Source: Riptortus pedestris (taxonomy: Eukaryota > Arthropoda > Insecta > Hemiptera > Alydidae). Taken from it: 64,000 nt of DNA. The notes under the pieces were generated by a model. It saw only the letters and a program-made list of their open reading frames with translations. It ran no database searches and was not told where the DNA came from. The stretch covers positions 134,119,501 through 134,183,500 of the forward strand of contig CM032228.1 in NCBI GenBank assembly GCA_019009955.1. The letters run 5' to 3'. Made by a program: the position numbers and the translations under genes. Shown here one piece after another: positions 12,918-24,055 of the stretch (within the stretch, counting starts at the first letter, position 1; each line of letters opens with the position of its first letter).

Positions 12918-13922
12918 AGAAATAAATACGATAGACTGAAAATGACACTACATAATTTATAAGCGTTTGAGACTTTTACGCAAAAAAAGACATGCTACAA
13001 TATTGTAATTTACCTTATCGAGTTGAAGGCTGGCTTTTAGATTATTATTACGTTAGATATATTAATGTATCATAAACGTTAGCGCGGGTGAAATGCCAAT
13101 AAGATTTATTATAAAGTTCATTTATAATTTCATGCCTTTCAATGCGTATTTTTGTGTTTAAATACAGCATTAAATACCAATATTTTAAATAATTTATTTT
13201 TGATGTAAAGTTCGTCTTTGTAGCGTATTTTTCCAAAAACATTTGGGATGTATTTATTACGTGACCATACACAGATGAAGTTTCAAATTACACTAAAAAT
13301 AGGGAAAGCTCTCCTTTATATTAGGAACTTGACTTTCTCTCGCAAGCTGATAGAGAAATACGTTATACAATTTCACGGCAGTGATCTTGTGTAAGTGATA
13401 TTGAAAAGGGAAGAAGTAGAGCGGTGAAGTAGATTGATGAGGATACAGAGAGAACTCTAGAGATTTTTCACGAGAGCTCGGTTAGGTAGCGCATGACAAA
13501 TGTTGCGGATCAAATCTGCAACCGTCCCCCCTGACAAAGGCAGCAGAGGATTTGTCAAATTAGCTGCGAGGGTAACTATCGGGAGACTAATGATGCTGTG
13601 ACAACCTTACTCTCACTACTCGCCTTAACTCCAGCCAGTCCAACCCTTAAAACTCACTTGATTTTCATTAACATTTCGGCTCACTAAAATGCTTAATGGA
13701 ATTTCAACTTCAGTTCTAAGTCTGAATCACAATAGACAAAAATAACTTTCTACCGAATAAATTTCTCAATTATCTAATAATATAGGCCCTTTTTTCTTAC
13801 ATTTAACTCTCAAAAGTGATTTTCTCAATTCTTCTATAAATTACAATTTATAGAAAAGTTTTGTGATTCTATTTTAATCTATCCAATTGTCTGACTTAAT
13901 TTTTGTAAAAAAAATTTTTTTG
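12918..13922. other. Unassigned AT-rich DNA
   Basis: No gene, RNA or transposon recognised. The patch 13400-13640 is less AT-rich but has no open frame of note. Confidence 0.5.
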
Positions 13923-14132
13923 GGGCTCGAGTTACCCATGTGAGTTAAAGCGTTGATCTTAATCTCACTTGGTAAACCTAGAGTGGCGAGTTCAATTCTC
14001 GCCTGGGCAATAGGAATTTATTTAGTGACGGAACTCATTAAATAAAATCCTTGGTCCCACCCTGGCTAGAAAAGGGTGGTAACCCGTCACAATTAGCCTA
14101 AGTTGCAAAAAGTGGACGTTAATAAACAATTT
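13923..14132 (+). mobile_element. tRNA-derived SINE copy 4
   Basis: Full-length plus-strand copy with head GGCTCGAGTTACCCATGTGA, A-box-like region GTGAGTTAAAGCGTTG, B-box-like GAGTTCAATTCTCGCC, body with GTGACGGAACTCATTAAATA, and tail AAAGTGGACGTTAATAAACA. A target duplication is not clear because both flanks are A/T runs. Confidence 0.9.
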
Positions 14133-14749
14133 AAAATTTAATTTTTGTTTGTGGTGTAGTTATACAAAATCTGATTAGTTGACCATTTAGAAAACTGCAA
14201 TCTAGTAAATGTTAAGTTTATTATTAACATTTTTATAAAGATAATAGTCCCAAATGTGTTTTCTAATAAATGTGTATCATGATTTTTATTTTATTGTGCA
14301 ATTCTTCTGTTTAGACCTTCTGGTTATTGGGTCAAGTTAATTTTAACTAACTAACAGCTGTTAATTAACTGAATGGTGTTAAATCATTTTTAATTGATAT
14401 TGGCTTTACCACCTAACAAAATGTAGAAATATACATGAAATGTATCTTATAATGTGATCATGTCGTCATCCAGAAGAGGCCATGACTAGGCGTGAAACGG
14501 GCAGAACATATAAAAATATAAAACAAGTATATGTTTCTCAACATTCAGCTCTCTTCTGAACTTTGGCCATGGAGTGTAAGTGCGTTATTTTTTATAATTT
14601 TTTAAATGAACTATTGCTTTGATGATTTTCGACAAATTGAGGATTCTATCTAACCTTACAAGATCCTGAGCAAGTAAATATTACAGTACCGGAATTGATC
14701 ATTCAAAAAAAAAAATGAGATTTAAAGTAGAATTAATTTTCTTATTAAG
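14133..14749. other. Unassigned AT-rich DNA
   Basis: Nothing recognised. Confidence 0.5.
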
Positions 14750-15964
14750 GCGACAATAGCGTTCATAGAAATCTTCCAAGTAGGTGAGACAATGTTTGTC
14801 TAAGATGTTTTCGCCAGGTTTCGTCCCGAAAAAAGACTTTCAGAGCCCACCCAGAGAGTTATCCTGGTGTGACTCGGTTGGAGTGTGATAGAGTGGAAGC
14901 AGATATAGAACTACAGAAAGGCTTAAGAACAAATATAGAGAACGGTTATCAGATCAACAGTTCTATACGGCATTGATACACTACCAAGGAAAGCCGAAAG
15001 GCACTACATCAGGGAGAGGAGAGCCCTGAAAAAGATATTTAGATTTGTGAAAAAGCAGTACAGATGGAGGACCAGTTGCAACGACGAATATATTGAGTTG
15101 TATGTCGAGCACGGTGTTGTGGTACTTTGAGGATTGACTGACATGCTACCCTAGAAAACGTTAATTGACTCACTTTTTCCTGTGATGGAGGAGGATAGGC
15201 CCTGAAAAAGGATGATCTGAGAGTGGACTTGTGGAAGCTGACGAACATGGGGTATTCATATCGCAGGTGTGGCGGAGACCCAGGTTCAGGTTAGGTTTGA
15301 ACGCAAGCTGGTTCAAACCTGACTTTTGGTCAACACTGCTTTGACCAACGGCGATCTGAATAAGTACTTCAGCAGGACCAAGAGAAGTGCAGATCCAAAT
15401 TGCGAATGCGGTGAAGAGGAAAATGTCGAGCATATTCTATTTCATTGCCATCTCTATTATAACAAGAGAAGACAATTAGCAGGAGAATATTTTTTGCTTG
15501 AATGGCCTCCCTCTACCTTGAACAAACTAGTTGAAACAGAAAAAATTTTCTGCGCATTTAAATCATATGCCGCTGACGTGTTTAAAATAAAAAGCAATAG
15601 GTAAAATATAATATAAATGTAAGTTGAAATTATATAAAGCATGACAATTTAATGTAAATAACAAATTAAGTATAGCTTAAGATTTTATTGGAGTCCTTCT
15701 GTGCAGAGGAGGCGACATTCCAATTGCGTGTGCCCTAAGCCTTTTGCCGATTTTTAAATATTTGCTCACCACTCCAAATTTTAATTGAACTTAGGCTTGA
15801 CCTCACTGCGCGACTTTTGAGTAGTAAGGACTAGCTATTGTGACCTATCAAAATTCTGGTTTCAAAATTGTAAATAAGAAATTGGAAAGAACCGCTTCTA
15901 TGAAGTGTAGCCTTAAAGTAAAGTGGGGGTAAAGAAGGATATAAAAAAAAAAAGGAAAAAAAAG
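14750..15964 (+). mobile_element. Degenerate LINE 3' fragment with poly(A)-like tail
   Basis: A readable stretch at about 14960-15130 (RKAERHYIRERRALKKIFR) resembles the basic linker between endonuclease and RT of R1/LOA-type LINEs. It is followed after a gap by the C-terminal Cys/His domain (15326-15604), 3' UTR-like sequence and an A-rich tail at about 15941-15963 ending GGATATAAAAAAAAAAAGG. The entire RT core is missing between the two parts, so this is an internally deleted relic. The left boundary is approximate. Confidence 0.6.
15326..15604 (+). pseudogene. C-terminal Cys/His domain of a LINE polyprotein
   Basis: A 92-residue frame contains CECGEEENVEHILFHC, a C-x-C-x7-H-x4-C cluster typical of the C-terminus of R1/LOA-type LINE ORF2 proteins, where it probably helps hold the target or the RNA. 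Sequence just upstream of the Met looks in frame with the same protein, so the Met is internal. There is no RT upstream in the same frame. Confidence 0.7.
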
Positions 15965-17015
15965 AGGCCCAGGTTATCGCGCCTAGTAGTTAGATAATCC
16001 AATAGTACACATTTCCCTTTGCCATTAGCTTAAAAAAATACGTTCAATACAACTATTTTAAATGTTTATTACTTTTAAAATATTACCCTTTTCTTCACTA
16101 GGTACGCACACTGTTATGACGTATGTTATACATATGATATAACCGTCCCCCTAGGAGAGGGGACCCGGAACAAAGGATAGTATGTTACTTTAGGGGCGCT
16201 CAGACAAATCGCTGCTATGACACCTTCCCCATTTTATACACCATTAAATTTTCATTCGGCTCCTAAATGAAGGGTTCAGAACCCATCACCCTTAGGATAC
16301 AATCGTTTATATTTACCTAATGACCTCACCAAATCGCTCATGCACAAATAACACAATTATAATTCGTGCAAACTAGTCTTGTCTGCGTACGTATTTATGA
16401 ATGGTTATTCAAATTTGAGCACAGTGAAACCTATTGGAGCATTAAAAAATTGACATATATTTTTATTGATAATATTGAACATTTAAATTTATTGAAATTA
16501 TTTCTGACACACTCAAAGTTCTAGATGAATTTTTATTATATATGTACAGTGAATTATAATATTAATGTTAATCAATATTTCTTCGTTATACATGAAGGGG
16601 TCAAGTGATTTTTTTTCTTATCACCTCAGTTGCTAAAATTTGTCACATATTCCAATACTTCACTTCTTTTAACATTCAGTAACAGAGCTCAACTTTTTCA
16701 GAGTTTTGCCAAATTGCTTGAGGAATGTGCAACTGAAAGGACTCAAATGACACAATCAACAAAAGATTGTCATCAAATTCCCCAAACAAAGTGAATGAGT
16801 GCCACAAAACGAGATACTGTGGAATTTAAGAAGTTGATACCCAGATATCTATCACTTTCGACTTGTGTATCTTTATATCTATAGGTTTCGGTCTATTCAC
16901 ACTATAGTGGCCACAGTTTCTGACATATTCAAACCATCGTACGCATGTATATAATGCTCAGATGACAGAATGAGAGCATTGAAAAAACAAAAAGATAAAA
17001 TTCAAAATATATCAC
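15965..17015. other. Unassigned AT-rich DNA
   Basis: No gene or transposon recognised. Confidence 0.5.
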
Positions 17016-17429
17016 TATAAATATTTCTAATTTCTAAAAAGAATAATACAAAATGCTGTGCCTTTTCGCTGAAACGTCATCTCTTTAATTATTCACTCTT
17101 ATAGTTGTCGTGTGTGGCGTGTCTCCAGCGGTGTCTTTAATGTGGTGGTCCACAATATTTTGCCGATTTTCCAACCGGCTTCTTCTGGTGGTCATGTTGG
17201 GTGTTCGCTTATGAGCTTCATTAGGAGCTGTCACAAGCGACCATCCAACATGACCACCAGAAGAAGCCGGTTGGAAAATCGGCAAAATATTGTGGACCAC
17301 CACATTAAAGACACCGCTGGAGACACGCCACACACGACAACTATAAGAGTGAATAATTAAAGAGATGACGTTTCAGCGAAAAGGCACAGCATTTTGTATT
17401 ATTCTTTTTAGAAATTAGAAATATTTATA
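17016..17429. repeat. Long inverted repeat with mirror-image 82-codon frames
   Basis: The left arm (from 17016, TATAAATATTTCTAATTTCT) and right arm (ending 17429) are inverse complements for roughly 185 bp each, with very few mismatches, around a short spacer near 17210-17240. The symmetry places almost the same open frame on both strands: plus 17112-17360 and minus 17085-17333, both starting MWRVSSGVFNVVVHNILPIF. The inner half of each frame reads RSRLENRQNIVDHHIKDTAG. I do not recognise this protein. A fold-back transposon, or two inverted copies of the 3' end of one element (as occurs with Penelope-like elements), would both fit. Confidence 0.85.
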
Positions 17430-17652
17430 TTTTATTTTTATTTATTATATTTATCTGCGACTCTAGATTCGAAGTTTTTATCACCTTGTAGCAGATACCG
17501 GATGTGATCCCACGTGGATGCTGATAAGCATATTTCAGATACGGCGATTGCCCCCCACCCCATCTACAGGTAACCCACATGAGGCATTTAATGATAACCT
17601 GTTGTCTTATTTTGGACCTCCAGATTGCGTCAAATGAGGAAGGCCCTTGAAG

Positions 17653-17702
17653 AAAAAAGTCCGGCACGTAGGTGCAGCGTAAACTAAGCAGTTTTCCCAC
17701 GT
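17653..17702 (+). mobile_element. Helentron-like 5'-end fragment
   Basis: AAAAAAGTCCGGCACG followed by GCGTAAACTAAGCAGTTTTC: the 5' terminal 50 bp of the family, 45 bp upstream of a complete copy in the same direction. Confidence 0.75.
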
Positions 17703-17745
17703 CTTAGTAAAACACACTTGTGATCTCATCCTCAATTTCTATGTA

Positions 17746-18285
17746 AAAAAAGGCCGCCACGCCGGGCCTGCGTAAACTAAGCAGATTTCCAACGTGAAGT
17801 TTTACAATAGAGAAATTTCACGAAAGCCGAAGTTAGCCGATCTCATCTTGTCCGTTACATGCACACACTTAATGAACATGCAAATTCAAGATGCAGAATA
17901 AATGTATATAACAATATTAATAGTAAATGTAATTTGCAATAAGATTGGTTCTGTACAATTTTTCGATCCGACGTATAGTAACGGAGATATTTCGAATTTT
18001 CGAAAATCCCCCCTTTAAACCCCCCCCCTCCCACTAGTCCGATTTCAACCATTAACGAACTTGATCTTTATTTTTACATAAAACGTTTAAATATGGAGTT
18101 TGGTAACGATCAAGTAAAAGTTGCGACCGCTAGAGCATTAACAGGCAAATATATATATAATTTTGAATGGACCTCATTTTCGTAATTTCCTGGGTAGGAT
18201 CGATGGACATTTGAAGCGCGTCACGACAAAATCGCATCATGAGTAAGGCCTCAATAGCTGATTTCCCTTAAGGGAAATCTGATAA
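17746..18285 (+). mobile_element. Helentron-like (HINE-type) repeat, short form, complete copy B
   Basis: Reference copy of the short form. It starts AAAAAAGGCCGCCACGCC with GCGTAAACTAAGCAGATTTC 16 bp further on. It then passes through the GGTTCTGTACAATTTTTCG block, AACGGAGATATTTCG, the C-rich run (18008-18032), TTGCGACCGCTAGAGC, a short TA tract (about 18151-18160), GGACCTCATTTTCGTAATTT and GATCGATGGACATTTGAAG. It ends with the perfect palindrome GATTTCCCTTAAGGGAAATC and TGATAA (family end CTAA). It has no coding capacity, so it would depend on proteins from an autonomous relative. Confidence 0.8.
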
Positions 18286-19453
18286 TACCGATGAATAAAT
18301 AAATTAAATTTAACCCTTGTTCCAGCGTCCATTTCATTAATTACTTTGCTTAGACTTACGCTTTTATGTGGAATGTGAAGTTTAGTGCAATTTCCAGTGA
18401 ATGCAGGAGGAATGTCATGAATATTCGAAGCAGGACTGAGGATCCCACATCTGACGTCGAAACTACTTCTCATTTAATCGACATGAACTGCTAGTTAGGA
18501 ATGTGAAATTATCCAAGCATTACCTAGTGTGGGTTGGCAATGGATTTCAAATACCAATCATTTTCAGTTTTATTTTTTATTCCTAAAGAACTTTCCTTCA
18601 ATCCTCTCCCGCGCCCAAGGGAAATTATTATTTAATTGTCACCCAGTGATTCCTAAGAAGATATAACGTTACATACTCTAGTCTAATTTCATAAATTTGA
18701 AACCCGTGCAAGTTCTCATAAAAGTACTTAATAGTCCTCTGTGCCTTGTTTTCCTTTTCACAGTATAGGAGTGCAATACAGCACACTACGAAATGCCTCA
18801 TATAACGTTCTATGCCCGAATTGGAATATCAGAACTTTTAGAAGAGTACTTTGAAGTACCAAATGAGTTGAGATGTAGATGGTACATCTGTGCAAATATA
18901 TCATCCTGCAAGGTTATCCGTGTTTCACTTCTGCAGGTGAAAACTGCTTAGTTTACACAACCCATGCGTGACGCACATGGTAAAAGTAAACATGGAAAGA
19001 GTAAAACCCATAAGAGCCCTTGTTTGCATCTACAAAGCGGAGCCTTGAATATTTGATGACTAATGATCATGAATATTAGTAATAGAAACCATATCCTTTT
19101 TATAAAATTCAATACTAACTGATAATTGAAACATTGCACTTAATTTAATAGAAATTCATCTAATTAAGCGCATGTAATAAAAATCGTTGAATACCTTAAT
19201 ATGAGGAAGCATACAGTTGCTTTAAAAGAGGTCACAATTTGTAAACCATTACAAAATAATACCTTAATCCAAAAGTAACACAGGTTCTGAATTGATTTCC
19301 CGAAGTCCCAGTCAATTGCCATTACTTGGGAAAATAGAAGCAATACAAACTCTATGAAAAAACAGGGTAGTAGTACCTAAAGTGAATTTAAGTGGAGGTC
19401 TGACATTTGGATGGACGTCACCTTAAGCACCTTTAATTAAAAATTTCATAATC
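18286..19453. other. Unassigned AT-rich DNA with a Helentron-like 5'-end scrap
   Basis: At 18937-18973, AAACTGCTTAGTTTACACAA and CCCATGCGTGACG match the 5' terminus of the Helentron-like family on the minus strand. The rest shows nothing I recognise. Confidence 0.55.
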
Positions 19454-19457
19454 ATAT

Positions 19458-20012
19458 TGTTACGTTTTTATTACCAAAACCAGTAATAAACGTTTTTAAT
19501 AAGAGTTCTTTTGGATTGCAAAATTAAATACTCGCAAGTTTCACAGTTTTTATCACTGCACAATTTATTTCACAATGCACAATACACTTGGTAATTATTC
19601 TTAATTACTACTTACAGTATACATTGATAGCGTCACTGTTCTTCAGATTACACAGTCCAACAATTCACTCACAGTCACTGAAATTCACAACAAGACGGCA
19701 CTGCACTGTCCTTGACTTCGCGGCACTTCACTGTCCTTTACTTCGCGGGACTGCACTGTCCTGAAGTCGCACTGTAGGACTGATGTGAACATCAAGACAA
19801 GTGAGAATAAAACTGACTCGCTCGCGGCTGGCCATCTTTTTATAGCTTGTCGGCATTCATCAAAGGGGAATTGTCTGGAGCCCTCGACGTCTGGCTGGAA
19901 GGTACTGGTAGGACCTAGGACATTCTGTCGGCTTCTTTGATCTATATCGCACTTCCTAAATACGCGACCCTCTCTCTTTGAAGGATTATTCATGTATTTA
20001 ATTTTCGCAACA
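19458..20012 (-). repeat. 3' LTR of the Gypsy element (555 bp)
   Basis: It begins TGTTGCGAAAATTAAATACA and ends GGTAATAAAAACGTAACA on the minus strand. It is closely similar to the other LTR but shorter by 78 bp: a segment present at about 24358-24445 is missing near 19760, between short repeated CACTGTC/CTGT stretches. Confidence 0.95.
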
Positions 20013-20026
20013 CTGCCGCCCACTTA
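20013..20026 (-). promoter_or_regulatory. Polypurine tract
   Basis: The minus-strand sequence TAAGTGGGCGGCAG lies immediately before the 3' LTR. It would prime plus-strand DNA synthesis. It overlaps the pol stop codon (20024-20026). Confidence 0.8.
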
Positions 20027-20953
20027 AGCCTTTTCGTCCAGAATAGGCTCAATATCGCCGTTGCCATACTTGGCTAGTCGCTCTGGGTGTACCACTTTCA
20101 TTTTAGATCTCGGATTGTGGTATCTCTGTATCCGGTAGACAACGTCGTTCAATTTCTTGATCACCTTGTAAGGTCCGTCCCAGTGCGTTTGCAATTTAGG
20201 GGATAGTCCTTTCTTGCGTTGTGGGTTGAATAGTAGAACCATTTGTCCTTCAGTGAATCCCTCAGTATTTGCTGCTCGATCATACCTGGCTTTCATCTTA
20301 TCACCTGTCATTTTAATATGGTTGCGTACAAACTCATGGAGCTCATGCAGGTCTTCCTGTGCCTGGGGAGTATTTCCATTGTCTTCGCAGGACGGTCCGG
20401 GTTTGGACTCCTGGTTTGGGATGGCATACACTTCGGGCCATTTACTAAAATAGTCCATTACAACTAGGACATACCGGTTTCCAGCCTCACTGACAGGGAA
20501 TGGACCAGCAACATCGATGGCTATCCGCTCGAAAGGGGCACCTGCGTTGTACAGCTGAAGTTTGCCACAACTTCTCGTTGGCCCCTTGGCTGCAATACAC
20601 TGCTCGCAATTGGCTGTCCAATCGGTTACAGATTGCTGACATCCCACCCAGTAAAATTGTTGTTTTATCTTTTCCAGGGTTTTTGTAATGCCCAGATGTC
20701 CACCGCTGGGACCATTATGGAACTGCTTCAATACCTCATTTATCTTGGAAGTGGGCACGACAATAAGGTCGGTTGTGGTTTTGCCATCTGTACTCTCCCA
20801 AGACCGATATAAGCAGCCCTCCACCAGTTTTAGGCTATTCCACTGGACCCAGTATGATTTCGCAAATGGGCTTTCAGCTGATGTCTCTTTACGGGTCGGT
20901 CTTCTGTTGCATTCCTTAGCCGATATAATCTTCGCCAGAATCGGGTCATCTTT
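20024..20953 (-). pseudogene. Gypsy integrase with deleted catalytic core
   Basis: The frame shows the N-terminal zinc-binding HHCC module (HNGPSGGHLG ... CEQC), then the first catalytic Asp in IAIDVAGPFP and the segment DYFSKWPEVYAIPNQE. It then jumps within a few residues (about 20395-20440) to the C-terminal part (LHELHEFVRNHIKM, WDGPYKVIKKLNDVVYRI, MKVVHPERLAKY). The stretch carrying the second catalytic Asp and the catalytic Glu is gone, yet the frame is kept. The product could not join DNA by itself. One in-frame stop at 20954-20956 separates it from the RNase H part. Normal integrases of this group are more than 100 residues longer. Confidence 0.9.
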
Positions 20954-22472
20954 CTAAGCCTTCGACCAGTCCTCGTCTGAGCCAATACGGGTAAGTCGCA
21001 CATCAATCACGCTTTCCTCTTTCTCGGCTTTAGTACAATGTTTGCATTCTACGTTACAAGGCCGTCTTGAAAGGGCATCAGCGTTATTGTGTTTCCCACC
21101 TTTTCGATGCTCGATGCTGAAGTCCATCGTGCAAGCTGACCCTCTGGGTTCTTGAACTGCAGCAGCCAACGTAGTGCGGAGTGGTCTGTTCTTAAGGTGA
21201 AGTGTTGACCATACAAGTATTTGTGGTAATGCTTGACTCACTCCAACACTCCCAGAAGCTCCCGTCGGGTAGCACAATAATTTCTTTCGGGCTTGGAGAG
21301 TACCCTGCTGTAGTAGCCAATGACTCTTTCTGCCCCATCAACTACTTGAGAAAGCACTCCTCCTATTCCATAGCCACTGGCGTCTGTATCAATTATGAAC
21401 TTCTGTCCGGCGATTGGATAGGCAAGGACAGGTGCTGTGCACAAGAGTTCTTTGAGCCTCTGGAACGCATCTTCCGCTGCCTCACTCCAGTGGTATGGTC
21501 GCGACTTTTTGGTTAGCTCGTGCAAGCTGGCAGCTACCTGAGCAAAGTTTGGCACGAATCTCCTCTAGTATGTGCAAAGCCCCAGGAAGCTACGCAACTC
21601 GTGAAGATTTCGTGGTCGAGGCCAGTCTTTTACTGCCCGTATTTTGTCCTCTTCAGTGGAGATGCCCTCTGCTGTTACCCGATGCCCCAAGTATTTGACC
21701 TCCTTCTGAAACAGAGCACATTTCTTTATGCTTAACTTCAGCCCAGCTGCTGTTATGCGACTAAATACTTCATCCAGGTTTTTAAGATGTTCCTCAAAAG
21801 CCTTCCCCATAACGATTATGTCATCTAGATACACCAAGCATGTCTTCCAATTGAGACCCTTTAGCACACGTTCCATTAAACGCTCAAAAGTAGCTGAGAC
21901 GTTGCAGAGCCCAAATGGCATCACCTTGAACTGCCATAAACCATTGCTTGCACTAAAGGCAGTTTTCTCTTTGTCCTTATCGGCTATCTCTACTTGCCAG
22001 TAGCCGCTTTGCAAGTCCAAGGTATAAAACCATCTCGTTCCAGCCAACGTGTCTAAGGTGTCGTCAATTCTTGGCAGTGGATAGCTGTCTTCTTGGTGAC
22101 ATCATTGAGTTTTCTGTAGTCGACGCAGAATCTGGTGCTGCCGTCTTTCTTCTTAACTAGAACTATTGGCGAGCTCCACGGACTCGAAGATGGTTCAATG
22201 ACTCCATTCCGCTCCATTTCGTTGACAAGTTCTTTAACTTCGTTCCGCTTCGCTAGGGGAACACTCCTGGGTGCTTGTTTTATAGGTCTCGCTTCACCGG
22301 TATTTATTTCATGTTTCACTACAGCCATTCTACATGGGCTTTTATTGCTTAGGGCGAAGACGGAGGCATGTGTCCTTAGCAACTCCTTTGCTTTGTTTCT
22401 TTCAGGCGATGTCTGTCCTTTCATCCATTTTTCCTGTTCTTCTGCAAGTAATTCGCGTTCCTTGGCTGTCAT
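20954..22472 (-). pseudogene. Gypsy reverse transcriptase and RNase H
   Basis: The RT fingers ([28 protein letters not shown]) are in the frame ending at 22053. After a 1-base frameshift near 22085 the palm follows, with LDLQSGYWQVEI (motif A), the FGLCNVSATFERLME motif and the catalytic YLDDIIV. One stop codon at about 21565 precedes the connection and RNase H (FIIDTDASGYGIGGVLSQ, with the first catalytic Asp). A further shift near 21240-21277 leads to the C-terminal RNase H motif NNADALSRRP. The protein would copy element RNA into DNA. As written it is interrupted at least three times. Confidence 0.92.
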
Positions 22473-22599
22473 TTTCGGACATCCTGAATTTTTAGCACAG
22501 TTAATTATTCCTTCTACTGGCCTATTTCAAAATTTTTGTTAATAATCTTCTCATTGTTGGATAGATTAAGTACTCTCACCGGAACTCGTCCATCGTCGC

Positions 22600-24013
22600 A
22601 GGTTTTCACGAGGGCTTTAGCTGTTATAATGTCATCTTTAAGTTCTTTGGTTCTACTACCCACAACAGGTTATCCTCACAATCTTCTTCCACACGCGCCC
22701 ATACTAAGGTTTCCGAGAGGGGTGGTAATTTCTGGCACTTTGAGCATGATCTGTTCCTTTGCTCCTCCATTATTCGCTTGACTAATTCTTCTATGTCACT
22801 CCTTGACATTTGAGCGTCATTTTGAATATCAGCCTCAAGACGTCGCACCTTGTAGACTTGTGATTTTGAAATTACTTTAGCGGTCTCCTGGGCTAGCGCA
22901 TAAGAGATGGTTTCAGCAAAGGATGATTTTTGTATAGCATACACCGCGAATTTAACGTCTGGATCTCGTATACCATTCACAAATGCTTCAATCTTGAACT
23001 GATCCAAGAATGGATGATTTTCACCTGGGTAAGTCAGAATCACTAAACGTTCGATTTCCATGGCAAAATCTTGTAGCGTCTCGTTCGGTTTCTGCATTCT
23101 GCCCCTTAATTCCATCCTGTAAAGTTCTCGCTTATGCTCACCGCCAAACTTGCGCTGTAATGCCTACATAATGTCCTCATAATTATTCCTACAAGCTTAC
23201 GGTAAACTCTCCAGGATTTCTGCAGCAGTTCCCTTCAGTGCCAAAATCAGTTCTACCGCTTTTTCTTCATTATTCCATCCAGTCTTGTTGGCCACTGTCT
23301 CAAATTGGAATTTGAAGACACTAAGTGGTACGCTACCATCAAAGGTTGGAGTCTTTATCTTACTGGAATGTTCTGAAATGAGTCTTAACGGGCCTCTCGA
23401 ACTTGTAGATTATCCATTTGGAATTGTAGCTCACGTATTTCATCGTCTACCTTCTTTCCTAGATTGGACACTTTCTCTTCAACATTATTCAGTTTTTCAT
23501 CAAATCCGCTTACTCTCTGCTCAATGGCTTCCACTCGTTTGCCCAATACTTCTGATATTTCGTGGAGTTTTTGGTTTGTTGTTCTAGAAGCTTTCTGAAG
23601 TTCCTCGAGTCTCTTACAATTAGCTCTAGAAGCTTCCTGGAATTCTTGTCTGACTTCCGCTAAGATTTTCTCCCTATTACTTTTAGAAGCTTCCTGGAAC
23701 TTTTCTTCTAACCTCTCGCAATTAGCTCTAGAAGATTCCTGGAATTTTTCTTCTAGCCTGGAAGCTTCCAAAAGTTTCTGGTTATTTTCCATCATAGCGG
23801 CTAAAATTGCATTTAAGTCCAAATTGCTACTTGAGATAGGATTACTTACAGCAACGTCCTCTTTATCGTCAAACTCTTGTGTGCTTATGTCGATTCCTCG
23901 TCTTTGGAATTCATCTGTCAACCGCCTTTGTAGTTCAGCCTTATTTTTGTTGGCAGATCCAGTTTAGACAGCTCCTTCTTTAGTTGTTCCACTTTTAGTT
24001 CTTCAAACTTCAT
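22600..24013 (-). pseudogene. Gypsy gag, broken, fused to post-protease sequence
   Basis: The gag Met at 24011-24013 begins a SAP-like motif (VEQLKKELSKLDLP), which shifts frame near 23957 and continues in the frame 23385-23921. That frame has a coiled-coil made of repeated EEKFQEASRANCERLEE-like heptads. The capsid-like segment (PTFDGSVPLSVFKFQF) spans about 23150-23370 with stops and shifts, and continues in 22624-23115 (LVILTYPGENHPFLDQFKIE). At CSKCQK the zinc-knuckle nucleocapsid and the whole protease are missing. The frame resumes in sequence normally found between protease and RT. Gag would package element RNA; this copy cannot encode it intact. Confidence 0.85.
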
Positions 24014-24035
24014 TTTTGTTGATTTTAATTTTGCA

Positions 24036-24053
24036 ATCCCACTTCTGACACCA
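24036..24053 (-). promoter_or_regulatory. Primer binding site, tRNA-Leu type
   Basis: TGGTGTCAGAAGTGGGAT on the minus strand starts 2 bases inside the 5' LTR. It is complementary to a tRNA 3' end of the form ...CCACTTCTGACACCA, which matches insect tRNA-Leu as I remember it. The tRNA identity is the less certain part. Confidence 0.8.
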
Positions 24054-24055
24054 GT

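Noticed and set aside
20214..23587. Plus-strand frames across the Gypsy element
   Set aside because: They are antisense shadows of gag and pol, which are clearly coded on the minus strand.
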